A stretch of DNA of 23,589 nt from Phaeoceros laevis (lineage: Eukaryota > Anthocerotophyta > Anthocerotopsida > Notothyladales), in assembly GCA_049999765.1 (NCBI GenBank), contig JBNGIQ010005411.1, positions 1 through 23,589 of the forward strand. The letters run 5' to 3'. The first letter of the stretch is position 1, and each line of letters opens with the position of its first letter. A program made the translations under genes and the position numbers. Under the pieces are notes generated by a model. It was given only the letters and a program-made list of their open reading frames with translations. It was not told the origin of the DNA and did no database searches. Of the stretch, positions 17,403 through 23,589 are shown one piece after another.

Positions 17403-20400
17403 GTACCTTCTCATTTGGATTCCCTGCCTTTACACAACACCTCAAGGAGGACTCTTCGATGGGAAGCATTGGGGGTATCAGAGTATTCTGCAGGTTGCAT
17501 CTCAAAGAGGCTGTTTTTTCTGGAAAAGGTGGCACCTTTGGAACAGTACCTATGGATTCGCATCAAAACGGAGGCACAACCTAGTTATATTGCTTTCACA
17601 TATTTTCCCACTCAGACCAGTAAGTTGTTAACCACGACAGGTAAACCAGTTGAACACATTTTCAACAATTTTCTTGTCGATGCTATAAGTTTCAAAGGCA
17701 GGGGGCGGATCATTGCTATGGGGGATATGAATACAAGGATTAAGACCTCACAAATCCAGGTCCTGCCCTTGGTTCTCCAGGATTTTAACCATCAAACTAT
17801 GGATACGGAAGTTCAGACCCCGGTGGCCGCGGATGGGTTCCTTCGAACAATGAACGAACTACAGATGGCTATCTGCAATGGTACAAGCTTCTGTCCACAC
17901 ACAACCGGGTTTACATTTAGTGCAGGGAATAGGGGACACAGTACGATTGATTTCCTTTGTATAGAAATACACGAGATACATATGATACAGGAGTTCCAGA
18001 TAATGCAGGAAATGATAGGATCGGATCATAATCCTCTTATGGCTACAATAAGGGGCCCACCGCTATATTGCCGCAAATAGGGCCCCCTACCTGTACGTAC
18101 CAGGACCACACGGAGGGTGTTTGTTCTCAAGCCAGAGACTTACCCTCTCTTCAAAGAGCATATGGATGCACTCCTTCCACAGATGAGATTGGACTTTCTG
18201 AGACATCGGGATCCCATCCTGGCTGCTCAAGTCCTACACTCCAGAATGTTGGCCTCTCTTCGTAGGCACATCAGACGCATCTTAACAAGGCCAGGTACGT
18301 TCCGACAAGTTTCCCGACATAACGGGCTAGACAACACTGGTTCTCTCCTACGGAAGCACATACAGACCCGTCTGGCTCAACATCCTGACTACAAGGTAAC
18401 AATGGAATATAGAGTACTTATGGCCATATACAAGAAACGGCGCAAGGTGGCCAGGGCCAGGTACGCAGAATCACAGACCAGACGAGCTATATTACAAGTT
18501 ACCAAAGGCAAGAAAGAATTCTGGAGGATCATCAAGAGAAGGAAGACCCCCATATTACTTACGGACATCAAGACCTGGGAAACTTTTACACACGTAAGCT
18601 CTACTATTCGGATGCTCTGCATCATAATCAAGTTCGCCCTCTCCCCCAACCAGGAGATATCCCTTTTATAACTCCGGAGATGACACAAGAAGCTATCAAA
18701 AGGATCGCCAGCGGTAGAACTGCAGACGAATACGGCCTCAAAATTGAACATTTCAAAATCTTGAATCAGGATCACCTCAGCCTACTGCTCACACTAATTT
18801 TCAATGAGTGCATTCAGAGAGGCGAACTCCCAATCCAGTGGGGTCGGGGTTTCGCCCTGCCACTATACAAAAAAGGCGATGCCATGGATCCTTCCAATTA
18901 CAAGACTATCACCATCATACCAATCTTTGCTAAAATCCTGGCAACAATAGGAGAAGAGGGTCTTAGACCCTTCAGACAAACTATTTCTCAAACTCTACAA
19001 GCGGGTTTCAGGAGGGGGTATGCAGCGGAGGATCATATATTCACCTTGAGAACTCTGGTGCAACACAACCTCGACCGTGGAACCAAGGTTTACGCGGCCT
19101 TCTTAGACATCTCAAAAGCTTTCGATGCTATTCCAAGGGCCGGTTTATGGCAAATTCTGCAAGACTTGGATTTGCCAGCGAACCTAAGGAGGCTACTTCA
19201 GCTACTCTATGACAATTGCAAGGTTTCAGTTCGCACCCCGTCAGGAGATACTGATACCATACCCAACAATACAAGGGTTAAGCAGGGGTGTCCAGCTAGC
19301 CCTCACTATTCTCTTTTGTTATGCAAGCTTTGGAAGAAGCCTTGTCCGAAGTGCAGCCGAGTCCAGCAATTCTTCTTGTTCCAATCCTCATACACAGCCT
19401 GTTCTATGCAGATGACGTCGTCCTCCTCGCCACCTCGGCTCTAGGATTGCAACGCTTGCTAGCTTGCACGGAGGTTTTTTGTGCACGGTTTCACCTACAG
19501 ATGAATGTTGCTAAATCAGCCATTGTCATCTTCGGAGGACTCACACAAGAGCCCCGATTCTCTTGGAATGCACAGGAGATCCCCTGACTGCTGGCCTACA
19601 TCCATCTAGGCATTGAGACCTATGCGGACAGACAACAGGCTAAGGCCCGGATCAACAGAATGACACTTACAAGGTCCACCATAGCCAGGATATTCGCTGT
19701 AGTAGCCGCGGACTATTGTCAACACATGGTCCCAATGATCAAACTATGGCACTCAGTGGTCATACCAACGTTATTATATGCAATCTCTTCCTGGGGGGTA
19801 GGATGTCTGGATTATCATTGGGAAGAGATGCAGAGAATACAAAATTCTTACTTCAGACGGATACTCCATCTCCCTAAATCTTCAAGCATAGATATCCTTC
19901 TAGCTGAGGCTGGAGTGTATCCAGTAGAAATCGAGGCCTTGATAATCACAGCTAGATATCTTCGCAGAATCTCGAAAATGCCTCCTACCAGATTACCACA
20001 CATTGCCCTTCAGTTAGCCATAAGGGAGGACACGCTATTCGGCAGAGGTTGGTATGCTGAATGGAAAGCATGGTTAGCTAAATGGAATCTGCAACACCGC
20101 CAGCTAAATGTGCTGCAGCTAGAAGTGATCAAACGGGCCTATCTATGGGTCATATGGCAGTCCCGGCCCCTACCACAGACTAAGCATTTTTATCTTCAAC
20201 ACTTCCGGAACAATGCGATCACTTATGCGGACTATCTCCTCCAACCGTTTCTAAGCCTGCAACTACCAATTGAACACGTAGCAGCATTCGCTTGTTGTAG
20301 GAGCAGGGCTGCCCCTACGGCTTTCACCAAACAGAAATGGGAAGGAATCGTCAGGAACAGAAGGATCTGTCCCAAATGCCACGTGATCTCGCAACATGAA

Positions 20401-20709
20401 GAGCAGCACATTTTTCAAGACTGTCCAGGGCTCCTACAGGTCCAAATTAGGCACAGTCATCTTTTCCGGTCAGTCACCCCGTTGCCCATATTTTTCCAAC
20501 AGGACCAGAAAGATCTAGCAAACTACGTCCCTGATTGCTACCAAACACTGCAGGTAACCTGGGATCGAGCCACTCGGAAAAGTTCCAGCAAGAGAAGGAC
20601 GGCTGCAGATATAGTCCGTAAAGCTAAACGAATTAGGACTGTCCATCGTGCTCCCCCTCCTGTTCCCGCCCCAATGCACCCTGCCACCTGTATTTCTCCG
20701 AACAATTAA
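17260..20709 (+). pseudogene. LINE ORF2: AP-like endonuclease, reverse transcriptase, CCHC knuckle; multiply broken
   Basis: ORF2 proteins nick target DNA and copy element RNA there. The endonuclease starts with SIKG (17282) and ALSET, interrupted by TAG 17339-17341; a T6 run at 17514-17519 marks a frameshift; then GDMN (17721-17732), STIDFL and SDHN (18021-18032). TAG at 18078-18080 is in frame and the frame goes on. A second shift at about 18585 leads into the RT: LYKKGDAMDPSNYKTI, FLDISKAFD (Asp at 19106), KQGCPASP; a third shift at about 19303 precedes the catalytic YADD (19405-19416). TGA lies at 19585-19587. The C-terminal domain ends in CPKC-x9-H-x4-C (20368-20424) and a basic tail. 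Catalytic motifs are all kept, so inactivity comes only from the three stops and three indels. The true start codon is not visible. Confidence 0.85.
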
Positions 20710-21477
20710 AAGTCGTACTGATTGGCCTTTTAGTTGTTTTACAAATCAGAAGGTCCTCCTCCCCCTAAGGACATTTCTAATTCCTTTTTTGGCTACCATA
20801 GTCCTTAGGAAATCTGCCTGGCTTACTCCTTTAGGCGAGGAAGCTTGCATACTACATAGGCAGTGCCAGCTCAGAAGGCAACCCAAGAGGGAGAAGGGAG
20901 GACGGGGGGGGATTACGGCAGACTATACATCTTCGGGATAAGGTTGAGACACGCTACCAACGTTGTAAGCTATATCAATGATAAACTTGACTGTTGAGAC
21001 TGGTTTTGGAGCATGTCCCCGCTCAATCTTTACGCTTTTCGCACACAGTGCCTCTTTGTAACAGGCGCTACACACCAAAATAAAACTAGTGGTCTATGGT
21101 TCGAGTTATCTCGGTTACTTCTGCATGCCTGGTAAAACGGCGCTTTGGTAACAAGAGCGGCACACTAACTGGCGAAACAAACTCTCGGCTTGTGGTTCAA
21201 GTTAGCTCGATCACTTCTGCTGCCTTTCTCTGTTTATCTGCCTCGGTTAACTACGAGCAACAAACTGGATTGGGAGAATATGCTTAAGAGTACACATATT
21301 GGTAACAAAATATAAAAACGGCAAGGATGGCACTTAGGTTGTTTGCTCGAACAGTTTTTAGTCCGCTCCAAGTTAAAGTCTGCTTCAAGACAGCGGTATG
21401 GTCACACAGGGGCAGGGATTGCATAAGCCACAGGGCGCAACGACTAGCCAAAATACACTCAAGTGGCCAAGGCTTAG
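20710..21477. other. LINE 3' flank and upstream region of the last F-box/C2H2 locus
   Basis: No gene is supported. Two degenerate direct repeats of about 70 bases lie at 21058-21124 and 21148-21220, sharing GTAACA, then ACAC, then TGGTTC(G/A)AGTTA(T/G)CTCG and ACTTCTG. TATAAAAA at 21311-21318 lies about 160 bases before ATG 21478 and could be its TATA box. A frame from ATG 21327 (81 codons) has no motif and is probably chance. Confidence 0.4.
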
Positions 21478-22199
21478 GTGGAGGGAATCCAAGGTGTGGA
21501 AGGACCTCCTCTGAGACAGCAGGGGACTATGGGAAAACCATCACGCGTTGCCAAACCTATCCCCCTTCATGATTTGACTGCCGCTGAGCTTGCCGGCCTC
21601 CAACCCCAGTCTGTGTCTTTTCAGGATGATCTGGAGGCAGCAAAGGGGGGACAGGGGGGGGGGACAATATGGGCTACTATGGTCTAAATCCCCGTCTTAG
21701 GGGTTATCTCTGCCGTCTCAACCGGAACTCCAAGGCCCTGCGCATTAAAAAGTCTCAGATATCTCCAAGGACTAATGCCAGGAATGGTTTCATCAGGGGA
21801 AACGGATGCGCTATTCGGGGCCAATTCAGAAGCTTCAACTCATGTAGGGCACTGCCTGGGCTAGCTCAGAAATGGGTATATCAGGGGAATATTTTGATGG
21901 CAACCATCTCAGCCAATTCGACGTTCTGGTCAACCCAGGCAGCAAGTGATTTCTGGACGAACAAAGCGGCAGCAATTCTTAGGGAACTCCTCCTGCTCCC
22001 AGTCCCCCATGAACAGCTTGGTCACCCCACTCCTTCAGCCAACTGGGACCAGCTACACCTGGATGTATGGGAGGGCGTCATTTCTTATATCTCACCTCGT
22101 GATTGGGCATGCCTGTCAACTTCCAACAAAAATATGAGACACTTGCTATGGAATCCAGGGATGCGACAATGTTGTTGCAAGAAGCTGGCAATCTTACAG

Positions 22200-22265
22200 T
22201 GCTTCATCTAAACGGCACCAGTGGCTTCTCCTTGGCATGAGGAAATACATGTCCGAACAGTGCAT
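22200..22265 (+). other. C2H2 finger, module A, nonsense codon at the second Cys
   Basis: Aligned with the intact finger at 14702-14637, all spacings agree (18 residues from the second Cys position to the last His in both). TAA 22209-22211 replaces the second zinc ligand. Confidence 0.65.
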
Positions 22266-22706
22266 ACGAGTCTGATTTCTTCCTCCCAAGCTAGAGTTAT
22301 AGTAAATACTCTGGACAACTCCATCCGGCAACATGACAACAAAATCTATGAATACGACGTCTGCCAGGAGGAAGTCCCCCTCCAGATCCAGGCCCAGCAA
22401 TGGCATCGAGTCCGCATGCAGTTCCAGAAGATGTTCCAGTATTGGTTGCATCGGGATCGGCAACTTTGGAATGAATACTGGCTGCAAATGGATACCGAAG
22501 GGATGATTCTTGTCCAAGACAATTCATCTATGCTTCTGGAGGCAAAGACTATTACCGATATGCCTGCAAGGGTTATCTTTCGCATTCTCCTAGCAGTCCC
22601 CTACCCTGACCTTATTCGTCTGTCAGCAATCAACTCCCGCCTCCGTCACATCTACACAAACTTGCCATTTAGACAGGCATATGCCAATAAGTGGGACTGT
22701 GTCATT

Positions 22707-22772
22707 TGTGCATTCTGTGCCTCTCTTTTCTACTCACAATGGAACCTGGACGTCCACTCACGATACAAGAAT
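22707..22772 (+). other. C2H2-like finger, module B, last His replaced by Asn
   Basis: CAFC, 12 residues, His, four residues, Asn (AAT, one base from CAT). An overlapping CVIC just upstream gives an alternative Cys pair. A TKYLRYSKMV helix follows, as in other modules. Confidence 0.6.
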
Positions 22773-23060
22773 GCACGTTTTGACCATATCTCTAGAACAA
22801 AATATCTTAGATATTCAAAAATGGTTAATGCCTGTGTTCTCACCAATGAGTACGATGCAATGGTATTTACAGGATCTCAGTGGGAGCTCAAGTTTGGCCT
22901 CCAGGACTTCCGAGCAATTGCTCCATCTCCACCCTCACTGGCAGGGGGCGTTTGTTCCTGTTTCTCTTGGTGCCGGTTACCGGTTCCTTCATGAGTGGGA
23001 GAAGAGGAAGAACAAATGTCGACGAACTTTCGCCAGAGCAGGAATGTCTTTTTTTTATAG

Positions 23061-23589
23061 TGAATTTCGGCGCTTTTTCATATTAAACACAAATTTGTAC
23101 ACATTTACACTTTATATTATAATGTGCCTATCCTTTTCCTTGTCCGCTACGCCCAAGCTATTTTGAACCTTAATTGCACTCCCAACTTGGGCCTTCACGG
23201 TGTTTTCCGTAGCACCCGAGGTCAACCAGCAACTGAGGCCAACCCGAGGCCAACCAGCAACCCTAGCACCCGAGGCTAACCAGCAACCCCAGCTGCCAAC
23301 CAGCAGCCAGTGCGTGAGCAACACAGCTCGTGAGCCAAAACGCACGAGCCCTGCTTCAAGGGCCCCATCCCAACCAATCTTCGCCAAACTCACTGTTAGT
23401 CGGCGGCACGCCACCTGAACACCAACCCATCGCTGGCGCAGCTGCAATTGCGTAGGCTCCGCCAGTCGCCTGCCTACCACCCGAACACTAGCCCATCGCC
23501 GGCAGAGTTGCGTGGGCTCCTGCCTCAAGGACACACACCCAGCAAGGTGGCAGCTCGCCACGTGGCCCCATGCACAAGGGGGGTGGGCA
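23061..23589. repeat. AT-rich spacer then short degenerate tandem repeats
   Basis: After an AT-rich stretch (23061-23165), CCCGAGG(C/T)(C/T)AACCAGCAAC recurs at about 23215, 23243 and 23269, with a weaker fourth unit at about 23296. A two-copy repeat of about 50 bases follows (23410-23463 and 23475-23523, sharing CC(T/C)GAACAC, CCCATCGC, GGC and TTGCGT(A/G)GGCTCC). Both strands are open over much of it (149 codons on minus, 72 on plus) because the GC-rich repeats lack stops. I do not call a gene. Confidence 0.55.

Larger units (their letters stand above)
15516..20709 (+). mobile_element. Non-LTR retrotransposon (LINE) with ORF1 and ORF2, inactivated
   Basis: Order and content are those of an autonomous LINE: ORF1 with coiled coil and RRM-type RNA-binding domain, then ORF2 with AP-like endonuclease, reverse transcriptase and terminal CCHC zinc knuckle. 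It carries five internal stops and three frameshifts. Neither a poly(A) tail nor target-site duplications are recognisable, so the ends given are coding limits. The RT reads (FLDISKAFDAI, KQGCPASP, YADD) are closer to Jockey/I-type LINEs than to the common angiosperm L1; this clade call is tentative. No RNase H follows the RT. Confidence 0.85.
21478..23060 (+). pseudogene. Two-module F-box-like/C2H2 pseudogene
   Basis: ATG 21478 opens a leader (RVAKPIPLHDLTAAELAGLQ). A G10 run near 21654-21663 separates it by one base from the long frame that begins at about 21669 and is open to 22994 except for TAA at 22209-22211. The first part is unrecognised. Module A: LHLDVWEGVISYISPRDWAC, then a finger in which the TAA sits exactly at the second Cys (CFI-stop-x12-H-x4-H, 22200-22265). 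A Gln/Trp-rich helical linker (QFQKMFQYWLHRDRQLWNEY) follows. Module B has the clearest F-box of the window (ARVIFRILLAVPYPDLIRLS, about 22566-22625) and a finger C-x2-C-x12-H with Asn for the last His (22707-22772). A frame change at about 22900 gives the helical tail FLHEWEKRKNKCRRTF. The end is uncertain. The two-module order equals that of the 3782 locus; no clear HBD is seen. Confidence 0.65.

Noticed and set aside
23112-23561. 149-codon minus-strand frame with repeated RWxxV...RRL peptides
   Set aside because: The repetition comes from GC-rich DNA repeats with few stops; both strands are open and nothing else supports a gene.
1-23589. CRISPR arrays, tRNA or rRNA genes, bacterial operons
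   Set aside because: No regular repeat-spacer array, cloverleaf with A/B boxes or rRNA core was seen, and the content is eukaryotic.

Overview
The window looks like land-plant nuclear DNA. The evidence is a Ty1/copia pol fragment with typical plant sequence (MDVKNAFLNG, YVDD), a telo-box (AAACCCTAA) next to a gene start, plant-style TATA boxes, a degraded initiator-Met primer-binding site, and an RNase H1-like gene that seems to be split by an intron. The non-LTR element at 15.5-20.7 kb does not look like the usual angiosperm L1, so a non-flowering plant is possible; that part is inference. Almost every recognisable gene carries stops or frameshifts. This is a decayed, repeat-rich region. Layout: 2-1087 is a Copia pol fragment, cut off inside a degenerate repeat family with copies to about 2065. 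2466-3411 is an orphan reading frame across a 100-N gap that is probably spurious. 3782-5073 is a composite pseudogene: an RNase H1-type hybrid-binding domain (HBD, Pfam Cauli_VI fold), then two F-box-like plus C2H2-finger modules. 5767-6503 is a one-module relative. 7.9-9.4 kb holds a broken Pro/Gln/Ser-rich reading frame ending in a LINE ORF1-like RRM region. 10.2-12.1 kb holds weak unassigned reading frames. 12102-13386 is an RNase H1-like pseudogene (HBD plus RNase H) that has lost catalytic residues. 14130-14867 on the minus strand is the only uninterrupted member of the F-box/C2H2 family. 15516-20709 is a broken LINE (ORF1; ORF2 with endonuclease, reverse transcriptase and a terminal zinc knuckle). 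21478-23060 is a second two-module F-box/C2H2 pseudogene. The right end is short degenerate repeats. The most notable content is the F-box-like/C2H2 family: six modules in four loci within 23.6 kb. All share the spacing C-x2-C-x12-H-x4-H downstream of an F-box-like helical region, and one locus begins with an HBD. F-box proteins normally recruit substrates to SCF ubiquitin ligases, and HBDs bind RNA/DNA hybrids, so a protein joining them with a zinc finger would be an unusual nucleic-acid-linked ubiquitin adaptor. That function is inference. What the sequence shows is the repeated architecture, the exact spacing, and a gap-free alignment between the intact copy and a nonsense-mutated copy through the N-terminal 77 residues.
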